DNA of 64,000 nucleotides, taken from Tolypeutes matacus. Its lineage: Eukaryota > Chordata > Mammalia > Cingulata > Chlamyphoridae. The stretch spans positions 3,673,528 to 3,737,527 of the forward strand of contig JAKSZT010020895.1 of NCBI GenBank assembly GCA_026826555.1, written 5' to 3'. Shown here in pieces: positions 37,401 to 50,190 of this stretch. Within the stretch, counting starts at the first letter, position 1; each line of letters opens with the position of its first letter. The notes beneath the pieces are model-generated. The model saw only the letters and a program-made list of their open reading frames with translations, was not told the DNA's origin and did no database searches. The position numbers and the translations under genes are program-made.

Positions 37401-38480
37401 ACAGCAAGGAAATATAATAAGAAAAAGGATGTGTCAAAGTGAAACCTTACCACACTCACAAAAACAACAACAAAATGAGACCCTAGATAAGAAATGGAAG
37501 CTAACCAACTGAATAAACTCATCAAGATAAACAGGTGCCTAGACACGAAGAAACAATTACAAGTTAAACTAAGAAACAAGAATAAATGGCCTAGTCTTAT
37601 GAACAAACAAGAGGAGATGCAGAACATGGAACAACTAATCAGAGATATCGAAACAAATATCATGAGGCAACATAATGAAGTGAAGGAAGAGATTAAGGAT
37701 ATTAAGAGGACACTGGGAGAACATATAGAAGAGTTTATAAAAATACCTAGAAAGATAATGGATATGATGGTGATGAATGGCACAATACCAGAAAAAAAAT
37801 ATACACTGGAAGCACATAACAGCAGATTTGAATAGGCCGAAGAAAGTATCAGTGATGTGGAAGACAGTACATCCAAAACCAGACAGAAAATAGAATAGAT
37901 ACATAAAAAGATAGAAAAAAATCAAGCAGGGACTTAGGGATTTGAATGACAAAATGAAATGCACAAATATACCTATTATATGCATCCCATAGGAAAAAGA
38001 AAATGGAAAGGCAGCAAAAGGATTGTTTGAGGAAATAATAGCAGAAAAGTTCCCAATGCTATTGAGGGAAACAGATGTACATGTCCAGGAAGCACAGCAG
38101 AACCCAATCAGTATAAATCTTAACAGTCCTACCCCAAGATACATACTTATCAAATTGTCCAATGCTCAAGGCAAAGAGAGAATATTGAAAGCAGCAAAAT
38201 AAAAGAGATCCATCAAATACAAGGGAAGCTTGACAAGATAAAACCATGCAGGTGAGAAGGCAGTGGTATGACATAGTTAAGGAGCTAAAAGAAAAAAATT
38301 CCAGCCAAGAATTCTCTATCCTTGAAAGCTGGCATGGAAAAATGAAGGAGAGTTTTAAATATTTGCATATAAAATGAATTTAAGAGTGCTTGTCATTAAG
38401 AAACCTGCCCTTCAAGGAATACTAAACAGAGTTCTTCAATTTGAAAGGAAAAAACAGGAAGAAGAGAGGTGGATTAGAGT
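37400..38480 (+). pseudogene. LINE-1 ORF1 remnant
   Basis: 113 codons are still open (37494-37835), rich in E, K, Q and N, consistent with the ORF1 coiled coil. The next part is broken, but 'gaaaaaaattccagccaaga' and 'cctgcccttcaaggaatact' (38400-38425) match the old-mammalian ORF1-type section that normally precedes ORF2. ORF1 protein is an RNA-binding chaperone of the L1 particle. Many stops and indels make this copy non-coding. Confidence 0.65.
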
Positions 38481-38559
38481 GTAAGAATAACAAAGAAGAT
38501 AAAAAGAGAAATGGAAACAACATATGGCATACATAAACATAAAAATATATGGCTAATGT

Positions 38560-41500
38560 AAGTAAATCCTTGACAGAAATAACTTGGAATGTGAATGGAT
38601 TAAACCCTCAAATCAAGAGACACAGATTGTCAGGGTAGATAAGGAAATATTACCAATCTATATGATGTATACTAGAACTTACCTGAGAACAAGGGACATA
38701 AGGAGGGTGAAAGTGAATGGTTAGAAAACAATTTGAGATGCAAACAATAATCAGAAAAGTGTGGAAGTAGCTATACTAATATCAGACAAAATAGACTTTA
38801 AAAAAGAAAAAATATTATAAAAGACAGAGCAGGAAACTACATATTAATAGAAGGGATAATCTATCAAGAAGATAGAACAATAAAAAATAATTATGCACCT
38901 ATCCAAGGCGTCTCAAAATACATGAAGTAAACACTGGAAAAACTAAGTGGAAAAATAATTGCCTCTGCAATTATAATGGGGGGGGGCTTTAATACAACAT
39001 TATAACCATTAGATAGAACATCTCAATGGAGGATCAATATAGAAATAAAGACCTTAAATAAAACATTACAAGATCTGGACCTAATAGATATATACAGAAC
39101 ACTACATCCAAATACAACTGAATATACATTCTTCTCGAATGCATGTGGATCATTCTCCAGGATGGACGACATGCTGGGCCACAGAACAACTATCAACAAA
39201 TTCAGAAAGATTTAAATTATACAAAGTAATTTCTCAGACCACAATGGAATGAAGCTGGAAATGAGGAAGGGGCAGAGAAGCAGATTAAGAACAAAAATAT
39301 GGAAGTTAAACAACACATTCTTAAACAATCAGCAGGTCAAGGAGGAATTTTAAAGAGAAATCAGTAACTATCTTGAACAAAATGAAATTGACAGCACAAC
39401 AAATCAAAACCAATGGAATTCAGCAAAAGAAGTACTGTGAAGGAAATTCATAGCCATAAGTGCCTACATTAAAAAAGAAGAAAGAGCTAAAATCAAAGAC
39501 GTAACAGCACACCTGGAGGAATTAGAAAAAGAACAACAAACTAACACCAAAGCAAGTAGAAAGAAGGAAATAACAAAGATTAGAGCTGAAAACAAGAAAC
39601 CACTAGAAAAAATAAACAGAACCAAAACTTGATTCTTCAAGAAGATAGATAAAATTGACAAGCCCTTAGCTAGACTAACAAAGAAAAAAAGAGAGATGAT
39701 GCAAATACATAAAGTAAGGAATGAGGAGTGGGATATCACCATGGACCCACAGAAATAAAAAGTATCATAAGAGAATACTTTGAAAAATTGTATGCCAACA
39801 AGATCGATAATTTAGAAGAAATGGATAAATTCCTATAAATATACAAGCAACCTAGAGTGATGAAAGAAGAAACTGATGTACACAACAGAAAAATGAAAAC
39901 TATTGAGATTTAATTAATCATCAAAAACCTCCCAACTAAAAAGAGCCCAGGACCAGATGGCTTCACAGGTGAATTCTAACAAACATTCCAGAAGGAACTA
40001 ACACCAATCATGCTTAAACTCTTCCAAAAAATATAAGTGGAGGGTCATTTGCCTAACTCATTCTATGATGCCAAAATCATCCTAACAACAAAGCTAAATA
40101 AAGATGCCTACGAAAGGAAAATTATAGACCAATCTCTCTAATAAATCTAGATGCTAAAATCCTCAACAAAATACTTGCTAATTGTATTCAACAACACATC
40201 AAACAAATTATACACCATAACAAAGTGGGTTGCATCCCTGGTATGCAAGGATGGTTCAGTATAAGAAAATCAATAAATGTAATAAACAGATAAAAAGAAA
40301 AAAATCACATGATCATCTCTATAGATACAGAAAAATCATTTGAAAAAATACAGCACCCTTTCCTGATAGTAACACTTCAAAAATAGGAATAGTATATATG
40401 CAAAACCCTCAGCTAACATCATATTAAATGGTAAAATCCTAAAAGCTTTCCCTCTAAGATCTGGAACAAGACAAGAATGCCCACTTTCACAGCTCTTGTT
40501 TAACATTGTGCTGGAAGTACTTGCTCGAGCACTTAGACAGAAAAAGATATAAAAGACATCCAAATTAGAAGGGAATAAATAAAAATTTCACTACTTGCAT
40601 GATTTTATACATAGAAAGCCCTGAGAAATGTACAACAAAGCTTCTAGAGCTTATAAATTTGATCAGTAAAGTGGCAGATTATAAGATCAATGAGTAAAAA
40701 TCTGTAGCATTTCTGTACACCAATAACAAGCAATCTGAGGAGGAAATCAAGGGGAAAAAACCCCATTTACAATAGTAGCTAAAAGAATCAAATACCTGGG
40801 AATAAGTTTAACTAAAGTTGTAAATAACTTATATGCAGAAAAGTACACAACACGGTTAAAGGAAATAAAAAAAAGGCCTAAAAAATGGAAGAATATTCCC
40901 TTTTCATGGATAGGAAGAGTAAACATCATTAAGATATTTATCCTACCCAAAATGATTGCAGATTAAATGCAATCTGTTAAAAATTAGCAGAACATTTTTT
41001 AATGATTTGGAAAAGCTAAATATGAAATTTATTTGGAAGGACAAGAGGCTCTGAATAGTCAAAGACACATTGAAAAAGAAAAATAAAATAGAAAGAATTT
41101 CACTATTTGAATTTAAAACATTCTACAAATGTACAGTTGTCAAAACTGCATAGTATTGGCACAAAGATAGACATACTGACCAATAGAAAAAAATTGAGAG
41201 TTCTGATATAGACTCTCACAATACAGTCATCTGATATTTGACAAAGCCACCAAGCCCATTCAACTGGGAGAGAAAGGCCTCTTCAACAAACGTTGCTTGG
41301 AGAACTGGATATTCATATTCAAAAGAATGAGAGAGGAACACCATCTCACACCATGTGCAAACATTAACTCAAGATGGATCAAAGATCCTTATATAAGAGC
41401 TGTGACCATACAGATCTTGGAAGATGATGTAGAGAAACAATACAGCATCTTGTATTAGGAAATGGTTTCATAAACTTTATACCCAAAGCATGATTAAGGA

Positions 41501-42340
41501 AAGAAAACATAGAAAATTGAGGCCTATTCAAAATTAAGTACTTTTGCACCTTAAAGGAGTTTGTCAAGAAAGTTAAAAGGCAGTCTACTCAACGGGAGAA
41601 AATATTTGTTAACCACATATCTGATAGGAGCCTAATATCCAGAATATATAAAGAAATCCTATGCCTCGAAAATAAAGTCAAACAAGCCATTTACAAAATG
41701 GGCAAGTGATTTGAACAGATACTTCTCCAAAAAACACACAAATAGCTAAAAAGCAAATGAAAAGATGCTCAACATCCCAAACTATTAGGGAAATGCAAAT
41801 CAAAACTATAATGAGATATCATCTTACATCCCTTAGATTGGCAGTTATTTAAAAAACAGAGGACTACAAGTGTCAGAAAGTGTATGGGGAATGGGAATAC
41901 TTATCCACTGCTGCTGGGAATGTAGAATGGTACAGCCATTGTGAAGGACCTGTTTGGTGGTTCTTCAGGAAGGTAACTATAGAACTGCCATACGATCCAG
42001 CAGTCCCACTTTGGGCTGGGTATATAGCCCAAAGATTTGAAAGCAGGGACATGAACAGATATATGCATACCATAGCAGCATTATACACCATTGCCAAAAG
42101 TTGGAAACAACACAAATGTCTATCAACAGAAGAATGAATAAACAAATTGTGGTATATAAATAGAATGGAATATTACTCAGCTATAAGAAGGAATACAGTG
42201 TTAACATATGGGATTACATGGATAAATCTTGAAGACCTTATGTTGAGAGTAGCAAGCCAGGCATTGAAGGGCAAATATTACATGACCTCACTGATAGGAA
42301 ATAAGCAAAATGAACAGACTCACAGACCTAGAATCTAGAA
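38560..42340 (+). pseudogene. LINE-1 ORF2 remnant (endonuclease and reverse transcriptase)
   Basis: It starts with the endonuclease N-terminus 'ITWNVNGLNPQIKRHRL' (38582 onward). Endonuclease motifs continue ('atatcagacaaaatagactt' at 38782, 'cattctccaggatggac' at 39151 and 'tctcagaccacaatggaatg' at 39231). The RT part has 'aaacctcccaactaaaaaga', 'ggtgaattctaacaaacatt', 'gttgcatccctggtatgcaa' and 'cccactttcacagctcttgt'. The C-terminal part ends with 'ATGGAATATTACTCAGCTAT' (42165-42184) at the usual place. It covers essentially the full length of ORF2 but is broken by many stops, so it has no activity. Confidence 0.8.
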
Positions 42341-43260
42341 GATAGGTTTACAGGAAACAGAAATGAGAAGAAGGCTGTGATGGAGGGCTGTAGTTATGCA
42401 ATAGAGGGGCATGACAGTGGTGCAGTGATGTTATTGACTTGGGTGGTGCTGAATTGGGATGAGGGTGTGTGGGTTGCAATGCCCATGGAACTGGGGCAGG
42501 GGGGAAGGAGCAGGCATTTGCCTGTACTTGGATGAAACTACAACTTTGGGAATGTTCTTTTGGAAAATATGGTAGAAGGGATTACTGGTTTAGGGCGTTG
42601 GATGTGGGGACATGCAGGACAGGGCACACCTGGGGCAGACCTCTAGGGAATGTGTGAGCATTCCTCTTGTCATAATGGATTGTATTACTGGGTGGAGAGC
42701 CACAAAATGAGTGGGAAGGTGTTGGATTCCCATCCTAGTGAGTCCTGCTATGTTCTCAAATAGAGGGGCAGGAGTCTCTTGAGAAAACAGGCAGTGCTTA
42801 ATAGGGGAGGACAGGCCAGTATGACAAGCCCTCAATGTTGTTACCAGTAACCATAAATTTTGTTCTCCAAGGAGTGAAGCTTGGTCCTGAGGGGAAGGGG
42901 AAGAAGAAATAGAATAGATGTAACATAGTTCACTTTGAGGACAATGGGGATGTACTTCAAAATCTTGTAATGAGCAATGATGGAGACAGGTCATGTCCAA
43001 TTTCATCAAAATTTATAAAAGTGTATGGTTCAAAATGTAAACCATAATGTAAATCATTGATCATGGTTACTAACAATGTTTCAATATTTGTACATCAATT
43101 GTAACAAATGTACCATCACATATAAAATATTATTAATAGGGGAAATGGGAAAAGGGGGAGCATGTTGGGTATATGGGAATCTCATATATTCTGTTTGTGA
43201 CTTTTCTGTAACCTAAAGCTTCTTTGAAGACAAAGCGAAAAAAGTAAGATATGGGGTAAT
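42341..43260 (+). mobile_element. L1 3' untranslated region and first tail
   Basis: A G-rich section (42400-42660) typical of L1 3' regions is followed by 'catcaaaatttataaaagtg' and a terminal phrase ('gggaatctcatatattctgt', 'tttctgtaacctaaagc') ending in A-rich sequence near 43250. The terminal phrase recurs at 12150-12235 and 44995-45060. Confidence 0.65.
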
Positions 43261-43439
43261 AAATGGAAGAAAATGTCACTGTACATACAAGACAACAGTT
43301 CTTTCAGTGATGAAAGACATAATGTCAAAAAAAATTTTAAATTTTTTCATTATTTTTTATTATATTCTAATTTTTTAGTTTTAATATTTTATTTCTTTTT
43401 TTAAACTACCATTATTATTTCATTTTCTTACTAATTGTT

Positions 43440-45085
43440 TTTGTTCATTTTGTTGGCTTCATTTTTGAAGAAGTTTGTATCCCAGAAGTGTTAAAACTAT
43501 GGCAGGGGAGAACCATTGGTGTGGGGTGTCAGTAATGGGAGATGCATGGGAGAAAGTTTACCTATGGTATACCTATAACCCATACAAATGTGCTCAAGTG
43601 TTCATGGGGCATTATCATGGTGGGTGAAGATCCACACAATACCTGAAAGAATATAGAATTCCCATCTTTAGAAGCTCTGCTATATTGTCTAATGGAACAG
43701 CAAGAATCCCATGAGTACAGGGCAGTGACTAGTGAAGGAGGATGGTCCATTGACAAGTCCTTGATATCGATGACTATACTTATGAACCTTTACTTTAGAA
43801 ATTGAAACTTAGCCTAATATTATAGGTTGTCTAAGAGGTACCTCCTGCAAGCTTACTTGTTGATCAAACTAGGCCTCTCACTAAGCTGAATTCATCATAT
43901 AAATGCATTACCTTCCCCCCAGCATGGGACATGACTCCTGGGGATGAACCTCCCTGGCACGAAGTGATTACTACCAAGCACCAACTAGCAATGCAACTGG
44001 AAAAAGACCTTGACCAGAAGGGGGAAAAGGTAAAGTCAAATGAGTTTGTAAAGCTAAGAGACTTCAAAGTGAGTTGGGCGGCCATCCCAGAGGATATGCT
44101 TGTGCATTTCTCAGCAGGATCTCATTGACTGCCAAAGCAAATACTACATCAATTAGTGGGGCTCTTGAGGGCACTGGAGACATGCAGACACTATAGGCAG
44201 GGCAGACAGCTCAGGAGTTTGGTGCCCTGCCAGTGGGCCTTACTTTGGAATTTATGCTCCTCAGAGTAACAGAGTTTGACCTAGTTGTAATCTCTCTACA
44301 CATGGCTCTTATGCCCCTTCTATTTTACCTATCGTTAGTGCTAGTGTTGATAGGTGTAGGTCCAAGAGACTTAAATATTTGAGCTTCCCATGTGCCAGCT
44401 GGGCCCTGAATCTCAATAGAGTTGCAACACCTACTTTTCCAGGTTATTGGACTAACCCGGGACAACTGACAAGAAATGATAGTAGACAATGACCATCCCA
44501 AGGAACAGAAAGAGTCTCCAATTTGCAAGGACCATAGTTCCATCCATCTTCCCCATGGTATCTAAGCATTTTCTCAATTAATGGTGGAGTGATCATCACC
44601 ATCCCAGAATCCTTGGGATTGGGGATGAATGATGGACTAGACTAGGATTACTAGCATTCTATTATAGACTAGCAATGGAAGAACTTATATCATTGATGTG
44701 GAGGTGGTGTCCACTGGAGATTTTGATGGGAGGGAGAGGAAAAAACAGGTGTAATATGAGGGCATTTTTGGGACTTGGGAATTGTCCTGAATGAATTTGC
44801 AATGACAGATAAAGGCCATTATACATCTTCTCATAACTTACAAAACTGTTCAAGAAAGAGTGTAAACTACAATGTAAACTATAATCCATACTTAGTGGCA
44901 ATGATCCAAAATGTGTTCATCAATTTAAGGAAATGTACCACACTAAAGAAGGATGTTATTAACATGGGAAAACATCAGAGGGGTAGGGATTGGGACATAT
45001 GGGAATCTCCTATGTTTTTTTTATGTAATATTCACATAATCTAAGTATCATTTTTTAAACATGAAAAAGTATGTTTTAAAAAGAG
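43440..45085 (+). mobile_element. L1-associated 3' module, copy B
   Basis: This starts at 'tttgttggcttcatttttga' and matches copy A (10630-12255) in order and orientation all the way to an A-rich tail. It is separated from the L1 tail at 43260 by an AT-rich spacer (43265-43440). The two copies are not coding: small frames open in one are closed in the other. Confidence 0.65.
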
Positions 45086-45089
45086 AACA

Positions 45090-45420
45090 TCGATAAATAC
45101 CCTACAGTCAACATCATTTAATGGTGAGCAGCTACTTGCTTTTTCTTTAAGGTCAGGAACAAGATAAAAATGTCCCCTCTTACCATACCTATTCAGAATC
45201 ATACAGGAAATCTTAGCCAGTGAAATAATAGAAGAAAATCAAATAAATGGTACAGCAATTGGGAAGAAGTAATAAACTGTCTTTGTTTACAGATAATATG
45301 ATTATCATTGTAAAATATACCAAAGAATCAAAAACAAAATCGTCCTGGAACTGATAAGCAGATATAGCAAGGTTTTACGCAGGTTAATTATTTGCCTATA
45401 TACCAGCAATGAACAAGTAC
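45090..45420 (+). mobile_element. LINE-1 ORF2 (RT) piece
   Basis: The phrases 'aggtcaggaacaagataaaa', 'atacaggaaatcttagccag' and 'ccagcaatgaacaag' follow the middle of ORF2. The next base pairs jump back to an earlier part of ORF2 ('caaagcaagtagaaggaatg'), so this is a separate element or a rearranged one. Confidence 0.55.
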
Positions 45421-48400
45421 CCAAAGCAAGTAGAAGGAATGAAATAACAAAATTCCGAGCAGAAATACATGAAATTGAGAACAACAAGAACAACAAAAAA
45501 TCCAGTAGACTTAAAAAAATCAGAAGTTGGTTCTTTGAGAAGATTAACAAAATTGACAAGCCCTTAGTTAGACTGACAAAAAAAAAAAAAAAAAAAAAAG
45601 AGAAAGAAGATGCAATTAAATGAATGAAAAACAAGGACATTAATACTGACCCCACAGAAATAAGAGAGATCCTCAGAGGATGCTATGAACAACTGTCTGC
45701 CAATAAACTAGACTGTAGAAAAAATTCCTAGGAATGTATGAAATACCTACACTTATCCTAGAAGAAATAGAAGACCTCAACAAACCAATCACAAGCAAAT
45801 AGATTGAAGTAGTCATCAAACAACTCCCCAAAATGAAAAGCCCCATGCCAAATATTTTCACAGGTGAGTTCTACCAAGCATACAATGAAGATTTATTACC
45901 ATTCTTACTCAACCTCTTCCAAAAAATTGAACAAGAAGAAATATTACCAAACTCCTATTCTGAAGTGATTATCATGCTAATACTAAAGCCAGATAAAGAT
46001 ATTAAAAAAAAAACAAACAAAAAAAAACATACTTACAGACCCATTTCCCTACTGAATATGGATGCAAAAATCCTCAACAAAATACAAGCTAAATGAATTC
46101 AACAACACATTACAAGAATTATTCATCGTGATCAGGTGGGTTTTATCAAAGGTGTGATAGGGTGGTTCAACACAAGAAAATCAATCAGCATAATACACTA
46201 CATTATTAAATCAATGAAGAAAAATCAAATGATCCTATGGATTGGTGCAGAAAAGGCATTTGACAAAACACAGCATCCTTTCTTTATGAAAATAGTACAA
46301 AATAAATGAATTGAAGGAAACATTCTCAATATGATAAAGGCCATGTATGTCAAGTGTCACCACTCTTGCTCAATATAATGCTAGAGGTTCTAGTTAGAAC
46401 AATCACGCAAGAAAAAGAAGTAAAAGGCATCCCAATTGGGAAGGAAGAGGTAAAACTTTGGCTATTCATAGATGATATGATCCTATATCTAGAAAGTCAC
46501 TAAAAATCTACAACAAAGCTGCTGTAGATAATAAACTATTTCAGTAGAGTGTTAGGATACAAGATCAACATACAAAAAGCAGTAGTGTTTCTATACAACC
46601 ATATTGCACAATCTGAGGAGGATGTCAGGAAAAAATTACATTTGCAATAGCAAATAAAAAAATATTTAAGAATAAAGTTAAGAAAGGATGTAAAGCACGA
46701 GTATACAGAAAACAGCAATGCATTGTTAAAAGAATTCAAAAAAGACCTAAATAATTGAAAGAATATCCATGCTCATGGATTAGAAGACTAAATATCATTT
46801 AGATGTCAATTCTATCCAAATTGATATACAGATTCAATCCAAACTCAATAAAAATTCCAGCAGCATTTTTTTAAAAAATGGAAAACACAATTATCAAATT
46901 TATTTAGAATGATAAAGGGCCAGAAATAGCCACAAAATTTTAAAAAGGAAATGCAATGTTGGAGGACTCTCACTTCCATTCTTTAAACCATATTGCCTAG
47001 GTACAGTGGTAAAAACAGCATGGTATTGGCATAAACATAGACATATAGACCAATTGAACCGAATTAATCGTTCAGAATCAGACCCTCATATCTATGGCCA
47101 AGTGATTTTTTTTACAAACTTGTCAAACTCACCCAGCTTCCAGAAGAAAAGTCTATTCAACAAATGGTGCTGGGAGAACTGGGTATCTATAGTCCAAAGA
47201 AAGAAAGAGGATCCCTATCTCAAACCTTTTATAAAAATTAACACAAAAAGGATCAAAAACCTAAATATAAAAGCAAGAACCATAAAGCTCCTAGAAGAAA
47301 ATTTAAGAAAACATCTTCAAGACCTGGTGGTAGATGATGGATTCTTAAAATATACACCAAAAACACTAGACATAAAAGAAAACATGGATAATGGGGCCTC
47401 CTCAAACTTAAATGCTTTTGTGATTCAAAGGACTTCACCAAGAATGTGAAAAGGCAGCCCACTCAAAGGGAGTAAAATTTAGAAGCCAAATACCTGATAA
47501 GTGTTTGATTTCCATTCTATATAAAGAGATCATACAACTCAACAATAAAATAGCAAGCAATCTAATTAAAAATGGGCAAAAGATGTAAATAAACATTTCT
47601 CCAAAGAAGAACTACAAATAGTCTAAAAGCACAGGAAAAAAGGTTCCATATAGGGAAGCGGCTGTGGCTCAATCAGTAGGGCTCGCGTTTACCATATGGG
47701 AGGCCCCGGGAACCGAACCCCGGGGCCTCCTGGTGAAGGCAAGCCCGCCCGCACGGCGTGGTTAGCTGACCCAGAGAGCACAAGCAGCAAGGGGGGGATA
47801 AATGAATAAATAAATAAAATCTTAAAAAAAAAAAAAAAATGGTTCCATATCACTAGCTAATAGGAAAATGCAAATCAAAACTACAATAAAATATCATCTC
47901 ACATTGCATATAATGGTCATTATTTAAAAAAAAACAGAAAACAACATATGCTGGATAGGATGTGGAGAAATAACACTCTTTAACTGTTCGTGAGAATGTA
48001 ATTTGGTACAGCCTTTGTGGAAGACAGTTTGGCAGTTCCTCAGGAAGCTAATATAGAACTTCCATATGATGCAGCAATTCCTCTACTAGAAATCTTTCCA
48101 GAAGAAATGAAAACTGTGACATGAACAGATATTTGCACACTGATGTTCATAGCAGCATTATTCAGTTGCCAAAAGATGGAACCAATGAATGGATAAACAA
48201 AAGGTGGTATATATATATGATGGAATACTATGCTGCAATAAGAAGAAAGGAAATTGGGACACATATGATAACATGGATGAAACTTGAAGACATTATGCTA
48301 AGTGAAGTAAGCCAGACACAGATGTTCTCATCTGGCGGCTCTACTGGAAGAACAAATATTTCATGATCTCACCAATATGAACTAAGTACATAGATAAATG

Positions 48401-49090
48401 CATTTAGTTAAAACCTAGAGTATGGGTTTTTGGAAGATAAAAGTAGAGCTGAGAAGGGCTACTGATGCTTAATGTATGTAGAAGTTTTAATTAACTTTAC
48501 TGTAAAAGTGTGGAAATGGATAGAGTTGATGGTAACACATTATAATGAGTAGCAGCTAGTTTATAAATGTGAATGTGGCTGGAAATGGTAGTCTAGGGAT
48601 ATAAATGCCAATTGAAAGAAAGCTAGAGAATAATCTAGGGACACAATAATCCAGTAAACCCAGAAGTGATGAGAATTGTGGTTGATGTTAGATGTAAGAG
48701 TGTCCTTCTGTAAACTTAATGGATGTACGTCACTATTGCAGGGTTGTAGGAATGCAGAGAAGGATTGTAGCTGATAAAGGGTGCTCTTTCACCCTTGATG
48801 AGGCCAGACATCCCCATGAGCTGTGCCTGGAAGATGAGGACAATAAAAATACTCTAGATTACATTTATGAGATAGTTGAATTTCCTGTGACTGCTTCCAC
48901 CACTGGGAGGATCAAACAGGAAACAGGAAATGGAAATTCTGACACCATGAAATTATGAAATTATGAAGGTATAAAATATTCATGCTACACAGACTGTAGT
49001 TGAGTCAGGAATGCATATGAAAGTCTGAGAGAAACTACTAAAATAAGAATAAAAAGAGTATGGATAATTGGCTCCTTAAGGAAATAATAT
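45421..49090 (+). mobile_element. 5'-truncated LINE-1 (ORF2 plus 3' region), dead
   Basis: ORF2 is present from the region just before RT ('aaaattgacaagcccttagt' at 45550) to the C-terminus ('gatggaatactatgctgcaa' at 48219). The longest open parts are 45833-46096, with RT-domain wording such as '[13 protein letters not shown]', and 47006-47449 in the C-terminal half. An A run near 45580 and many stops interrupt it. A tRNA-type SINE is inserted at 47652-47840. The 3' region continues to about 49090. At 48323-48354 a 32-bp segment not normally found in L1 interrupts the C-terminal coding part. Confidence 0.7.
47642..47850 (+). mobile_element. tRNA-derived SINE with 10-bp target-site duplication, inside an L1
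   Basis: The SINE (47652-47840) has the same head as the minus copy at 26823 ('ggaagcggctgt.gctcaat'), then a GC-rich palindrome, a body ('cccgcccgcacggcgtggtt', 'agcaagg') and an (ataa)n/A-rich tail. The 10-bp 'ggttccatat' lies on both sides (47642-47651 and 47841-47850), a clear target-site duplication. In this copy the loop of the palindrome reads 'aaccgaa' where the other copy reads 'ttcggtt', so its box B lies on the opposite strand. The still high G+C content suggests a young insertion. Confidence 0.85.
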
Positions 49091-49129
49091 AAAACAATAA
49101 AACAATTAAACAATTACCCAAAGTTTGTT

Positions 49130-49570
49130 GTACTAATTTTCTATTACTGCATATCAATTACCAAAAATTTGGCAGCTTAAAAATACACGCCCTCATAATA
49201 TCCCTGTTAATGTGGGTCAGGAGTCAGCACAACCTACATAGGTCTTCTTCTCAGAACCCTTGACAATACCAAGTTGTTGGCTTCCTCTGTTCTCATCTGG
49301 AGGCTCTACTGGAAGGAACACACTTTCAAGCTCATTCAGGTTTTTGGCAGAATGAATTTCATTTTGGCTATATAACTGAGGACAATGGGTTGCCAACTTT
49401 AGCCTGAAGGCAAACCACAAGTCTAGAAGCCATTCACAGTCTCTGAGATCACCCACACTTCCTTGCCACATGGAATTCTCCAATGTGACAACATACTACA
49501 TGAAACCTGTAAAGGGAATCTTCATTTCTCTTCTGCTAAAAGGGAGACTTATATAAGGTAGCACAGTACC
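49130..49570 (+). repeat. Old interspersed repeat
   Basis: The sequence 'tttctattactgcatatcaa', 'caaaaatttggcagcttaaa', 'tcatctggaggctctactgg' and 'ccattcacagtctctgagat' has the phrase order of a common old mammalian repeat end, but I cannot name it with confidence. It carries the 33-bp segment (49288-49320) that recurs inside the L1 at 48323. Confidence 0.5.
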
Positions 49571-50029
49571 GACCCATATCCCTTGAATTATAAGACAACT
49601 TATTCACAAACTGGCATCTTTTTACTGTTGACATGTTCAACTTGTTGACAGCAATTAAGCCTATCCTGGATTTAAGGGGAGGAAATTATATAAAGTCATG
49701 GATGCCACAAGGTAAGGGAACATTGAAGGTCACATTAGAACCTGTCTGTAATAACAATAAAAATTAACAGAGAAAAAAAAAAAACAAAAAGGAAAAATGG
49801 AAAACAAATATAAAAGTCCTGGATTTAAACACAACTGTATAAAAATTAAATTTAAATAGACTGAATATCACAATTAAAATGATAGATACACAAAACCATT
49901 TCGATATATATCACGCACTGTACCTAGGGAAGAATATTAGACATGCAAAACAAGAGAAAAAAATCTATGATCCATTAATATTAAAATTTGAAGTGGTGTA
50001 ACTACTCTATATTAAAATAAAACCCTCAT

Positions 50030-50190
50030 TGATTTGTTGGGGTAGAAATGACAGGGAGATTGATGAGATGGAAATGTATCTTTATTGAGGTGGGGGAGTT
50101 ATAGGATGCATGTATTTGTCATATTGATAAACTTTCACACATAAGTTACATGAATTGTATGCAATTATACCTCAATAGTGTTGACATAAA
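50030..50190 (+). mobile_element. LINE-1 3' end fragment
   Basis: 'gatgagatggaaatgtatct' then 'gcaattatacctcaatag' is the characteristic end of old L1 3' regions. It is short and has no coding part. Confidence 0.55.

Noticed and set aside
37283..38162. 197- and 175-codon frames on the minus strand
   Set aside because: They are antisense to L1 ORF1; A-rich sense strands give long F/L/I-rich antisense frames.
47652..47732. tRNA gene
   Set aside because: The tRNA-like head belongs to a SINE with a body, an A tail and target-site duplications; it cannot fold as a complete tRNA.
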